Shown here in pieces: positions 18,171 to 26,068 of a stretch of 36,308 nucleotides of DNA. Within the stretch, counting starts at the first letter, position 1. The number at the start of each line of letters is the position of its first letter. Origin of the DNA: Gammaproteobacteria bacterium Ga0077536 (lineage in GTDB: Bacteria; Pseudomonadota; Gammaproteobacteria; Ga0077536); the NCBI GenBank assembly GCA_001464935.1, contig LNEL01000012.1:1-36308 (forward strand), in the 5' to 3' direction. The notes below the pieces were generated by a model. It did no database searches. It was given only the letters and a program-made list of their open reading frames with translations, and had not been told where the DNA came from. A program made the translations under genes and the position numbers.

Positions 18171-18971
18171 TCATTCGCCGGTCAGCCTGCGCATATAGTC
18201 ATCCGCGGACAGGTGAACCGGCCTGGATCGTCGATGCAGGAGGTCCTGGATACGCTCTGAATCGGCATTGCGCACGTCATCCACCGCCCCGCTGATCAAG
18301 ACCTTGCCATGATCCAACACGGTGATGCGATCTGCAATCTTGAACGCGCTTTCGAGCTCGTGGGTGACGACGACAATGGTCATGCCGAGCGCGTCGCGCA
18401 GTTTCAGAATCAGGTCGTCGAGTTCGGACGACACCACGGGGTCGAGCCCCGCCGACGGCTCGTCGAAGAACAGCAGCTTAGGATCCATCGCGAGCGCGCG
18501 CGCCAGCGCCGCGCGCTTGATCATGCCGCCGGACAGCTGGGACGGCATCATGTGCTCGAAGCCACCCAGGTTGACCACCTCCAGCTTGACCCGCGCCATC
18601 ACCTCGATCGTGGCCGCGGCGAGCCGGGTGTGTTCGCGCAGCGGCAGCGCGACATTCTCGCCGACGGTCAGCGAGCTGAGCAGCGCGCCGCCCTGGAACG
18701 ACACCCCGATGTTCTTCTGCAGTGCCAGCCGCTCGTCGGCGGACAGTCTGCCCGTGTCCTTGCCGAGCAGGCGGATGACCCCGCTGATCGGCCGGTTGAG
18801 TCCGAGCAGATGCCGCAGCAGCGTGCTCTTGCCGGAGCCGCTGCCGCCCATGATGATCATGATTTCGCCGGTATGCACCTGCATCGACACGTCGTCGAGG
18901 ATGCGCCGACCGCCATAGCCCGCCACCAGGTGTTCGACTTCGATCGCGGGTTCGGATGCGACGGCGTTCAT
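18171..18971 (-). CDS. MlaF-type ABC transporter ATP-binding protein
   Basis: A 266-residue cytoplasmic ATPase that powers the adjacent lipid-transport permease. Walker A is GGSGSGKST (residues 42-50), the Q-loop GVSFQGGALLSSLTVGENVA, the signature QLSGGMIKRAALARAL (LSGGM 146-150), Walker B LLFFDEPSAGLDP (168-171), and the switch His in VVTHELESAFKIADR. The GGALLSSLTVGENV and LSGGM forms are typical of MlaF/TtgB2 rather than other importers. The gene overlaps the permease stop by 4 bp (ATGA) and lies 49 bp before the MCE gene. Confidence 0.93.
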   Translation of the reverse strand: MNAVASEPAIEVEHLVAGYGGRRILDDVSMQVHTGEIMIIMGGSGSGKSTLLRHLLGLNRPISGVIRLLGKDTGRLSADERLALQKNIGVSFQGGALLSSLTVGENVALPLREHTRLAAATIEVMARVKLEVVNLGGFEHMMPSQLSGGMIKRAALARALAMDPKLLFFDEPSAGLDPVVSSELDDLILKLRDALGMTIVVVTHELESAFKIADRITVLDHGKVLISGAVDDVRNADSERIQDLLHRRSRPVHLSADDYMRRLTGE

Positions 18972-19756
18972 CGGTTCAGAAAGTACGTGAACAGCATGTC
19001 GGCGAGTACCAGGTAGCAGATCGACAGCACCACTGCGCGCGTCGTCGCGCGCCCGACGCCTTCCGCCCCGCCGCTGACGCTGAAGCCGTTCGAGATGCCG
19101 ACGAGGGCGACGATGAGACCGAACAGCACGCTCTTCACCAGCCCCTGCATGATGTCGTCGACCGTGATGAACGAAATCGCCTCATCCCAGTAAGCCACAT
19201 GGCTCATGCCGAGTTCGAGACTGCAGAACACTGCGCCGCCGAACAGCGCGGTCAGATCCGCGAACAGGGTCAGCGCCGGCACCATCACGAGCAGCGCGAG
19301 CACCGCCGGCGCCGCGAGGTAGCGCACGGGGCTGATGCCCATCACGCACAGCGCGTCGATCTCCTGGTTGACCTGCATCGAGCCGATGCGCGCCGCGAGC
19401 GCCGATCCACTGCGCCCGGCGACGAGAATGCCGGTGATGAGGGGCCCGAACTCGCGTGTCACCGACAGCGCGATGCCGAGCACGACCTGCGTCTCGGCGC
19501 CGAACTGGCGCAGCGTGTGGATGCCCTGGATCGCAAGCATCACGCCGATGGCGAACGAGAGCATGAAGACGATCGGTGCCGCGGCGACACCCGTCTCCCG
19601 CATTTGCGCCACGGTCGCCGCCAGCCGGACCGGCTGGCCACGGACAGCGCCCCAGCACAACCAGTACAGCGATTCGACGGTCAGCGCGAGGTAGTAGCCG
19701 AACTCCTCGACCAGACCGGTCGCCGCCCGGCCGATGCTGTGGGCGATTTGCCGCAC
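18968..19756 (-). CDS. MlaE-type ABC transporter permease
   Basis: A 262-residue inner-membrane permease of the MlaE family. The start is a GTG (19756-19754), 14 bp after the STAS stop. Family hallmarks are present: ETGVAAAPIVFMLSFAIGVM, REFGPLITGILVAGRSGSALAARIGSM, VNQEIDALCVMGISP and the C-terminal VSGGAEGVGRATTRAVV. About five hydrophobic segments are visible. With the MlaF ATPase and MCE protein it forms an inner-membrane phospholipid transporter that keeps outer-membrane asymmetry in E. coli; direction is debated. A STAS gene directly upstream replaces the usual downstream mlaB position. Confidence 0.92.
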   Translation of the reverse strand: MRQIAHSIGRAATGLVEEFGYYLALTVESLYWLCWGAVRGQPVRLAATVAQMRETGVAAAPIVFMLSFAIGVMLAIQGIHTLRQFGAETQVVLGIALSVTREFGPLITGILVAGRSGSALAARIGSMQVNQEIDALCVMGISPVRYLAAPAVLALLVMVPALTLFADLTALFGGAVFCSLELGMSHVAYWDEAISFITVDDIMQGLVKSVLFGLIVALVGISNGFSVSGGAEGVGRATTRAVVLSICYLVLADMLFTYFLNR

Positions 19757-19770
19757 GGCGCCGTGTCGCG

Positions 19771-20094
19771 CTACTTCGCGCGATCGGCGACCGAGGCGTG
19801 AATCGGAAACACCTTGTCGAGCCGCGCCAGCTCGAGCACGCTCAGCGCCGGCTCGCTGACCGCGATCAGCCCGAACTGGAGGTTCTTCTTGCGTGCGGTC
19901 TGGTACCCCTCTACCAGGCTTGCGATGCCCGAACTGTCGATGTAGGTCACCCCGGACAAATCGACCAGCGTGTGTTGGGACGCCGCGAGCCGATCGAGAA
20001 TTGCCTTGCGGGCTTCCGGCGAACAGGACAGATCGATATCGCCGGTGAGATGCACGATCGAAAATCCCGATTCTGTGGTGACCTTGTAAGTCAT
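19771..20094 (-). CDS. STAS-domain protein (anti-sigma-factor-antagonist type; possible MlaB counterpart)
   Basis: The ATG at 20094-20092, with GGGAT upstream, gives a 107-residue STAS domain; the longer open frame is an artefact of the neighbouring gene's other frame. Residues 43-62 read LVDLSGVTYIDSSGIASLVE. The DSSG (Asp53-Gly56) is the RsbV/SpoIIAA phosphorylation motif, with Ser54 the expected site. In E. coli MlaFEDB, a STAS protein (MlaB) binds the ATPase. This gene sits 14 bp before mlaE and 47 bp after a PP2C-kinase regulator, so it could be the transporter subunit, a partner-switch antagonist, or both. A role is inferred from family and position only. Confidence 0.88.
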   Translation of the reverse strand: MTYKVTTESGFSIVHLTGDIDLSCSPEARKAILDRLAASQHTLVDLSGVTYIDSSGIASLVEGYQTARKKNLQFGLIAVSEPALSVLELARLDKVFPIHASVADRAK

Positions 20095-20141
20095 GACGCT
20101 GATCCCGTGTGCGTGGCCGGCCTGCGACGCAAGCCTTGTGG

Positions 20142-21818
20142 TTAAGTGATCTTCTTGGTCATCCGCAGGAAATTGCCGTCGCGGCCGCAGAGATTGCCAT
20201 AGCGACAGTCGTCCATCGTTTCGCGGATGAAGAACGTGCCGAGCCCGCCGGGCCGCAGCTCTTCCAGCGGGCGGGGCTTGATCCCGCCCGGGTCGACCGG
20301 CGGCGCAAAGTCCCGGAGCACGATCTCCAGCGCGTCCGCCTCGCGGCGCATTTCGATCTCGATCAGTCCCGACACATCGCCCTTGTAGGCGTGCTGGATG
20401 ATGTTCATACAGGCTTCGTTGACCGCCATGACGATATCGGCGACGCATTTCTGGCCACAGCCTTCGAGTTCAGCGGCCTCCTGCACGGCGGTGCGGACCT
20501 GTGCCAGCTCGCGCGGATCGGCCGCAATCTGCAGCAGCAGCACCGGTTCGCCCAGTTCGATCAGCAGCATCGTGATGTCATCATTGAAGCGGCGGCTGAC
20601 GGCTTCGAGCTCCGTGACGATCGTCTGCAGGCGCGTATCCGGCGACGTGCCGGCCGCACTGTCGAGCAGGCGCTTCACGCCGGCCAGCCCCAGCTGTTTC
20701 GAGTCGCTGTCCAGCGACTCGGTCAGGCCGTCGGTGAAAAGATAAACGCAGCCGCCATCGAGCACCAGCGTATCGGTCGGGTAGGCGAGACCGGGCAGGA
20801 TCCCCAGCGGCGGCATCTGCGGCGGCAGGTCGGTATAGCTGCCGTCACGCGCGCGCATCAGCGGCGGCAGGTGCCCACCGTTGCTGAGCAGAATGCGACG
20901 CGTCCGCGGTTCGACGAAGCCGGTGACGATCGTCACGAACATGCCCATCGACGCGGTTTCGCAGATTTCGTCGTTGACGCGGCTCAGCAGCTCGCCCGGA
21001 TCGGGCGTGGTCTTGGCCAGGCAGCGCAGCAGGCTCGTGGTCTTGGCCATCAGCAATGCCGCGTTCATGCCCTTGCCGGACACGTCGGCAATGCTGAAAT
21101 ACAGCCGGCCATCGGGCAGCCGGAAGTAGTCGTAGAAGTCGCCCGACACTTCGCGTGCCGGCAGGTTGATGCCGCGGATCGGCAGGTCCGACGCCGCGTC
21201 CGTCGGCAGCAGGCTCAACTGGATCTCGCGCGCGAGTTCGAGTTCCTTGCGCACGCGCTCCTGCTCGACCAGCGCTTCGGCCATGCGCGCATTGTGAATC
21301 GCGAGCGCGGCAGCGGCCGCGACGGTCGTCGCGAGGTGGATGTCAGCGCCGGCGAACAGTCCGTCCCCGCTGCGCTTGTTGATGAGCTCCAGCGCGCCGA
21401 TCGTCTCGCCGCGCACGGCGAGCGGCGCGCACAGAATCGACCGCGTGATGAAGCCTGTGTCCTGGTCGACGCCGGCGGCGAAACTCGGGTTCTGCGACAC
21501 ATCGCGCACGATCTGCACCCGCCCGCTCCGCACCGAGTCGCCGACGATGCCCTCGTCGGGGTGCAGCCGCAGGCCGGTGATGTCGACGGGCCCCGCGCAC
21601 TTGCGGCACACCAGGGCGCGGCGCGTCTCGTCGAGCAGAAAGATCGAGGCAGCTTCCGCATGCAGATGGGTGATGATCTGATCGACCGCGTGCTGCAGCG
21701 TCTCCTCGACGTTCAGCGAGCTGGCGAAATCCTGCGCCAGCTCCGCGAGCATGGCAGCAAGTTCACCGTCGCTGAATCCGTAGGGATCGGGCGGCAACGG
21801 CGCCGCCGGCGTGCTCAT
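20142..21818 (-). CDS. GAF-SpoIIE phosphatase-HATPase fusion regulator (RsbU/RsbW-like in one chain)
   Basis: A 558-residue cytoplasmic protein with three domains. A GAF sensor (about 35-175) contains CRKC (Cys71, Cys74). A coiled linker (about 178-205) leads to a SpoIIE/RsbU PP2C phosphatase (about 220-422) with SGDFYDYF, IADVSGKGMNAA, FTDGLTES and FNDDITMLL. A HATPase_c/RsbW-like kinase domain (about 425-555) follows, with VNEACMNIIQHAY, RDFAPPVDP and GGLGTFFIRETMD. RDFAPP lacks the usual G1-box glycine. Such proteins both phosphorylate and dephosphorylate a STAS partner, and a STAS gene with DSSG lies 47 bp downstream. The start overlaps the DUF1841 stop (ATGA). The signal seen by the GAF domain is unknown. 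Confidence 0.92.
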   Translation of the reverse strand: MSTPAAPLPPDPYGFSDGELAAMLAELAQDFASSLNVEETLQHAVDQIITHLHAEAASIFLLDETRRALVCRKCAGPVDITGLRLHPDEGIVGDSVRSGRVQIVRDVSQNPSFAAGVDQDTGFITRSILCAPLAVRGETIGALELINKRSGDGLFAGADIHLATTVAAAAALAIHNARMAEALVEQERVRKELELAREIQLSLLPTDAASDLPIRGINLPAREVSGDFYDYFRLPDGRLYFSIADVSGKGMNAALLMAKTTSLLRCLAKTTPDPGELLSRVNDEICETASMGMFVTIVTGFVEPRTRRILLSNGGHLPPLMRARDGSYTDLPPQMPPLGILPGLAYPTDTLVLDGGCVYLFTDGLTESLDSDSKQLGLAGVKRLLDSAAGTSPDTRLQTIVTELEAVSRRFNDDITMLLIELGEPVLLLQIAADPRELAQVRTAVQEAAELEGCGQKCVADIVMAVNEACMNIIQHAYKGDVSGLIEIEMRREADALEIVLRDFAPPVDPGGIKPRPLEELRPGGLGTFFIRETMDDCRYGNLCGRDGNFLRMTKKIT

Positions 21819-22240
21819 GACAGGCGCGCCAGCGCGGCGAGATACGCCGTTTCATCCGGCATGCGGCCCGCACGCTGCGCCTGCCAGAGGGCTTCGGCCA
21901 GACACTCGATCATCCGGTGTTCGTTGGCGTGCGCATCGCCGGCCAGGCACAGTCGGGCATGGTGCTCGCGCATACCAGGAGGCCGGTCGGCCCCGACCTG
22001 TTCGGCGAGCGCGACGTGCAGGCCCATGTGCAGGAACGGATTGTGGGCGGGCTCATCGCGCCCGAACTCCTGCGTCAGCACACGTTCGCCGTCGCGCAGC
22101 AGCTCGTGATACTCGGGATGGCGTTCGATCACACCGGCGATCAGGCCTTCGAGCGGCGACAGCGGCGCGCGCTCTTCGAGCTTGCGCCACACCTCGAGGA
22201 AAACCTTGCGGGCGCCGTCGCGTGAATCGACGAACATCAT
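21815..22240 (-). CDS. DUF1841 family protein
   Basis: A 141-residue soluble protein of unknown function. Hallmarks of DUF1841 are visible: FLEVWRKLEERAPLSPLEGL, IERHPEYHELL, FGRDEPAHNPFLHMGLHVAL and the Asp-Arg-Pro-Pro-Gly-Met-Arg segment. There are two adjacent ATGs at 22240 and 22237; GAGG upstream is better spaced for the second, so the protein may start one residue later. It begins 6 bp after nth and overlaps the next gene by 4 bp. The conserved His/Asp residues suggest a helical metal or ligand site, but no activity is known. Confidence 0.88.
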   Translation of the reverse strand: MMFVDSRDGARKVFLEVWRKLEERAPLSPLEGLIAGVIERHPEYHELLRDGERVLTQEFGRDEPAHNPFLHMGLHVALAEQVGADRPPGMREHHARLCLAGDAHANEHRMIECLAEALWQAQRAGRMPDETAYLAALARLS

Positions 22241-22246
22241 GATGCC

Positions 22247-22924
22247 TCAGTCGCCGGCGCGGGCCCGTCCCGCGCGGGATCGAGGCACAGCATAGCCAGA
22301 TTTGTCGGACCATTCACAGAGATCGGCGATCGGACATGCGCCGCACTGCGGCTTGCGCGCCGTGCAGACGTAGCGCCCGTGCAGAATCAGCCAGTGATGG
22401 GCGTGCTGCAGGTAGCGGGCAGGAATGACTGCGAGCAGTCCTCGCTCGACTTCCAGCGGCGTTCTGCCCGGCGCGAGCCCGGTGCGATTGGCGACCCGGA
22501 AAATGTGCGTGTCGACCGCCATCGTCGGTGCGCCGAACGCGACGTTCATCACCACGTTGGCGGTCTTGCGCCCGACGCCCGGCAGGGCTTCGAGCGCCGC
22601 GCGCTCGCGCGGCACCTCGCCGCCGTGACGCTCGATGAGTGCGCGACAGGTCGCCATGATGTGCCGCGCCTTGGCGTTGAACAGACCAATCGTCTTGATA
22701 TGCGACTTCAGACCCTGTTCGCCGAGGCCCAGCATCCGTGCCGGCGTCGGCGCGACCGCGAACAGGCCCGCGGTGGCCTTGTTGACGCCGACATCGGTGG
22801 CCTGTGCCGAGAGGATCACGGCGATCAGCAGTTCGAACGGCGAGCTGTAGTGCAGTTCGGTCGCCGGCGCGGGGTTGCGCGCCGCGAGCCGCTTGAACAA
22901 CGCGCCTGCGCGCCGCGGCGTCAC
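22247..22924 (-). CDS. nth: Endonuclease III
   Basis: The start is a GTG at 22924-22922 that overlaps the TGA of the RnfB-like gene (GTGA), giving 225 residues; the open frame upstream to 23740 is a shadow of that gene. Motifs are the helix-hairpin-helix LPGVGRKTANVV with the catalytic Lys, VDTHIFRVANR with the catalytic Asp, and the C-terminal 4Fe-4S cluster C-x6-C-x2-C-x5-C (VCTARKPQCGACPIADLC). It removes oxidised pyrimidines and nicks abasic sites in base-excision repair. In gammaproteobacteria nth commonly follows the rnf/rsx operon; here only the B-like gene remains. Confidence 0.96.
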   Translation of the reverse strand: MTPRRAGALFKRLAARNPAPATELHYSSPFELLIAVILSAQATDVGVNKATAGLFAVAPTPARMLGLGEQGLKSHIKTIGLFNAKARHIMATCRALIERHGGEVPRERAALEALPGVGRKTANVVMNVAFGAPTMAVDTHIFRVANRTGLAPGRTPLEVERGLLAVIPARYLQHAHHWLILHGRYVCTARKPQCGACPIADLCEWSDKSGYAVPRSRAGRARAGD

Positions 22925-23802
22925 GAGGCGCGGCGCGCCCGCGCGCGGGCCAGCGCTTCCATCACGCCGGCGTGGGCCTGGTGGTGATCGGCCGGTGGCG
23001 CGACCAGGGCGACCGCTGCGGCCACCGGCGCGCGCGCGCGTCGCTGCTGGCTGGCCTCCTGACGCTCGAGCGCGTGCGCCGCCCCGGCCGACAGGTGGGC
23101 GAGTGCCGTGACCAGCGCCTTGCCGTGGATGAAATGATCGGTCAGCGGAATGCCGACCGGACACACCGCGTCGCAGGCACGACATTCGGTGCAACGCGAC
23201 AGCCCGAGACCGGTGGCGGCTTCCGCGTCGAGGTGACGCACCGCCAGCGCGAGTTCGCGTGGTGCCAACGCGCTCGGACACTGCCCGCCGCACAGGCCGC
23301 ACTGTGTACAGGCCTCCAGCGGCGTGCCCGCCGCGATCCGGCGGCCGGCAGTGGCGTCTGCCGACGGCCACACCGGCGGCACGTGCGGCGTCAGTTCGAT
23401 GCAGTCGACCGGGCACGGTGGCAGGCACAGACCGCACCCGGTGCAGTCGGCCGCCAGGATACCGTGCAGCTGACGCGGCGCGCCCACGATCGCGTCGGTC
23501 GGGCACGCGTCGATGCACTTGGTGCAGCCGATGCAGTCCGCCTCGCGAATGCGGGCGATGGCGGGCGCCGGCAACGGCGCCAGGCATTCCGCCAGTGACG
23601 GTGCGAACGCCTGCCCGATTTCGGCGGCGATGCGCTGTGCCACAGCCGCGCCGCCTGGCGTGCAGGCATCCGGCGGCGACGCGCCTGCCACGACCGCCGC
23701 GGCAAAGGGGTCGCACCCCGGGTGCCCGCAGGCGCCGCATTGGGTCTGCGGCAGCAGGGCGCAGACGCGCTGCGCGAGCGAAGGGCTGGCGGACGAAGTC
23801 AT
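22921..23802 (-). CDS. RnfB/RsxB-like iron-sulfur protein with RnfC-like C-terminal cluster region, no membrane anchor
   Basis: A 293-residue protein with five cysteine-cluster motifs. The RnfB-type 4Fe-4S domain is Cys22, Cys25, Cys30 and Cys47. Two ferredoxin repeats follow (CIGCTKCIDACP 90-101; CTGCGLCLPPCP 120-131). Two more CxxCxxCxxxCP motifs (165-176 and 204-215) are followed by VGIPLTDHFIHGKA and a basic EALARARARRAS tail, which resemble the C-terminal half of RnfC. RnfB normally begins with a membrane helix; here the N-terminus is hydrophilic, so the protein looks soluble. No rnfA, C, D, G or E lies nearby. metG is 24 bp upstream, and nth overlaps downstream. Electron transfer is likely, but partners are unknown. 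Confidence 0.86.
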   Translation of the reverse strand: MTSSASPSLAQRVCALLPQTQCGACGHPGCDPFAAAVVAGASPPDACTPGGAAVAQRIAAEIGQAFAPSLAECLAPLPAPAIARIREADCIGCTKCIDACPTDAIVGAPRQLHGILAADCTGCGLCLPPCPVDCIELTPHVPPVWPSADATAGRRIAAGTPLEACTQCGLCGGQCPSALAPRELALAVRHLDAEAATGLGLSRCTECRACDAVCPVGIPLTDHFIHGKALVTALAHLSAGAAHALERQEASQQRRARAPVAAAVALVAPPADHHQAHAGVMEALARARARRAS

Positions 23803-23826
23803 GGGGCGTCAGTCGCCGCGCAGGGA

Positions 23827-25866
23827 TTACTTCACACGCATCCCGGGCGCGGCGCCGGTGTCGGCATCGAGCAGGAAAATGCCGGGACCGTCGCCGCTCG
23901 CCGCGAGCACCATGCCTTCGGAGACGCCGAAGCGCATCTTGCGCGGTGCGAGGTTCGCGACCACGACCACGAGACGTCCGATCAGCGCGGCGGGTTCGTA
24001 GGCCGACTTGATGCCGGCGAACACGTTGCGGCGCGAATCCCCGAGATCGAGTTCGAGCTGGACCAGCTTGTCGGCTCCCTCGACGGGCTGTGCGTTGGCG
24101 ACCCGCGCAATGCGCAGATCGATCCGCGAGAAGTCGTCGATCGTGATATGCGTCGGCGCGGCCGCCGGTGCAGCGGGCGTCGTGGCAGCGGGTGCGGCAG
24201 CAGCAGGGGCGGCGGCGGCCGCCGCGGCCTTGGTGTCGTCAATCATGGCTTGTACCTTCAGCGGATCGATACGGGTGATGAGGGGAGCGTAAGGTTCGAT
24301 GCCGTCGGCGCCCCACGCTTCGTCGAGCGACGCCCAGCGCAGCGGTGCGCTGCGCAGAAACGCCTCGGCCGCGCCGACGAGCGTCGGCAGCACCGGCTTC
24401 AGATAAATCATCAGCAGGCGGAATGCGCGCAGGCCGGTCGAGCAGACGCGCTGCAGTTCTGCGGTCGCGGCAGGATCTTTCGCGAGCACCCACGGCTTGC
24501 GCCGGTCGACGTACTGATTGATGCCGTCGGCCAGCGCCATGATCTCGCGCATCGCGCGTGAATAGTCGCGCGCTTCATAGCTCTGCGCGATGCTCTCCGC
24601 CGGCTCGCGCGTGCGCGCCAGCAGCGCCGGTTCGTCGTCGGTGGCCGCGAGCTGGCCGTTGAACTGCTTCGTGATGAAGCCGGCGCAGCGGCTCGCGATG
24701 TTGACGACCTTGCCGACGATGTCCGAATTCACGCGCAGCTGGAAATCTTCGAGATTCAGGTCGATGTCGTCGATCGCCGGCCCGAGCTTCGCCGCGAAGT
24801 AGTAGCGCAGGTACTCCGGGTTCAGGTGATCGAGGTAGGTGCGGGCCGTGACGAAGGTGCCACGCGACTTCGACATCTTCTGTCCTTCGACGGTCAGGAA
24901 GCCGTGTACGAACACGTTGGTCGGCAGGCGAAAGCCCGCGCCGTGCAGCATCGCCGGCCAGAACAGCGTGTGGAAGTACATGATGTCCTTGCCGATGAAG
25001 TGGTACATCTCGGCAGTGCTGTCGGCGCCGACGAAGGCGTCGAAATCGAGACCATTGCGATCGCACAGATGGCGGAAACTCGCGAAGTAACCGATTGGCG
25101 CATCGAGCCAGACATAGAAATACTTGTCCTTGAAGCCGGGGATCTCGAAGCCGAAGTACGGCGCGTCGCGCGAAATGTCCCAGTCCTGCAACCCGGCTTC
25201 GAACCACTCCTGCAGCTTGTTGACGACGCCCGCCTGCAGATCGTTGCGCTCGAGCCAGCCCCGCAGCACTTGTTCGAAATTGCCGAGCCGGAAGAACACG
25301 TGCTCGCTTTCGCGCAGTTCCGGCGTGACGCCGGTCAGCGCCGAGACGGGTTCGATCAGATCGGTCGGTGCATAGGTGGCGCCACAGCTCTCGCAGCTGT
25401 CACCGTATTGATCGGGCGTCTTGCAGCGCGGACAGGTGCCCTTGATGAAACGATCCGGCAGGAACATGCCCTTGACCGGATCGTAGGCCTGGCGGATCGA
25501 GCGCACGGCGGTGTGGCCGGCGTCGCGCAGGCGGGTGTAAATCAGCGCGGAAATCGTGCGGTTCTCGGGCGAGTGCGTCGTGTGGTAGTTGTCGAAGCCG
25601 ATCGAGAACCCGGCGAAATCGGCGCGGTGTTCGGCCCACACGCGGGCGATGAGCTGTTCGGGCGTCAGGCCTTCCTGTTCCGCGCGCAGCATGATTGGCG
25701 TGCCGTGGGCGTCGTCGGCGCAGACATACCAGCATTCGTGGCCGCGCATCTTCTGGAATCGCACCCAGATGTCGGTCTGGATGTATTCGACGAGATGGCC
25801 CAGGTGAATGGGCCCGTTGGCGTAGGGCAACGCGCTGGTGACGAGGATGCGGCGCGGCTTGTTCAT
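23827..25866 (-). CDS. metG: Methionyl-tRNA synthetase
   Basis: A 679-residue class I synthetase of the long dimeric type. The HIGH motif is HLGH (21-24) in [15 protein letters not shown]. The KMSKS motif is at 330-334. A zinc knuckle carries CPRC and CESC pairs ([19 protein letters not shown]). The C-terminal domain (about 575-679) is a tRNA-binding EMAP/Trbp111-type OB-fold ([27 protein letters not shown]), joined by an Ala/Pro-rich linker. It charges tRNA-Met in the cytosol. It is the first gene of the minus-strand run and is divergent from mrp. Confidence 0.98.
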   Translation of the reverse strand: MNKPRRILVTSALPYANGPIHLGHLVEYIQTDIWVRFQKMRGHECWYVCADDAHGTPIMLRAEQEGLTPEQLIARVWAEHRADFAGFSIGFDNYHTTHSPENRTISALIYTRLRDAGHTAVRSIRQAYDPVKGMFLPDRFIKGTCPRCKTPDQYGDSCESCGATYAPTDLIEPVSALTGVTPELRESEHVFFRLGNFEQVLRGWLERNDLQAGVVNKLQEWFEAGLQDWDISRDAPYFGFEIPGFKDKYFYVWLDAPIGYFASFRHLCDRNGLDFDAFVGADSTAEMYHFIGKDIMYFHTLFWPAMLHGAGFRLPTNVFVHGFLTVEGQKMSKSRGTFVTARTYLDHLNPEYLRYYFAAKLGPAIDDIDLNLEDFQLRVNSDIVGKVVNIASRCAGFITKQFNGQLAATDDEPALLARTREPAESIAQSYEARDYSRAMREIMALADGINQYVDRRKPWVLAKDPAATAELQRVCSTGLRAFRLLMIYLKPVLPTLVGAAEAFLRSAPLRWASLDEAWGADGIEPYAPLITRIDPLKVQAMIDDTKAAAAAAAPAAAAPAATTPAAPAAAPTHITIDDFSRIDLRIARVANAQPVEGADKLVQLELDLGDSRRNVFAGIKSAYEPAALIGRLVVVVANLAPRKMRFGVSEGMVLAASGDGPGIFLLDADTGAAPGMRVK

Positions 25867-25976
25867 GTCGGCTCCGGGGCGGATCGCTTGCGGGATCTGG
25901 CGTTACCGCAATGACGCCGGGAAGCATCGCCCTGCTTCCACCCCGACACTCGAATAACACCTCGAATTGGCCGGTA

Positions 25977-26005
25977 AAGGTAGCATCTCGTCCGGTCACT
26001 GTCAT
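25977..26005 (-). promoter_or_regulatory. Possible metG promoter
   Basis: On the minus strand, ATGACA (26005-26000) and TACCTT (25982-25977) are separated by 17 bases, with TGC before the -10 (extended form). The -35 matches 5 of 6 positions and the -10 about 3 of 6. It lies about 110 bp before the metG ATG. A direct repeat CTCGAAT (25949-25955 and 25961-25967 on the plus strand, 12-bp period) lies just downstream of it, in the leader. Confidence 0.4.
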
Positions 26006-26029
26006 GAACGAAGCGGGCACTCGATCCTG

Positions 26030-26035
26030 TACAAT
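26030..26035 (+). promoter_or_regulatory. Possible -10 box for mrp
   Basis: TACAAT at 26030-26035 matches 5 of 6 sigma-70 -10 positions, 33 bp before the mrp ATG at 26069. No good -35 is visible 16-18 bp upstream. It sits next to the divergent metG promoter, so the two may interfere with one another. Confidence 0.35.
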
Positions 26036-26068
26036 CGCCGTCTCACCAGCAGCAGGACAGCCACGCTC

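Noticed and set aside
20095..20448. N-terminal extension of the STAS protein
   Set aside because: It overlaps the HATPase domain of the regulator in another frame; the STAS domain begins at the ATG at 20094.
20109..22109. Long plus-strand open frame (666 codons) opposite the regulator genes
   Set aside because: It is antisense to three well-supported genes, has Arg/His/Gln-rich, non-protein-like composition and arises from high GC at codon position 3.
22925..23740. Upstream extension of nth
   Set aside because: The extension is the other frame of the RnfB-like gene; the GTG overlapping that gene's stop gives normal Nth length.
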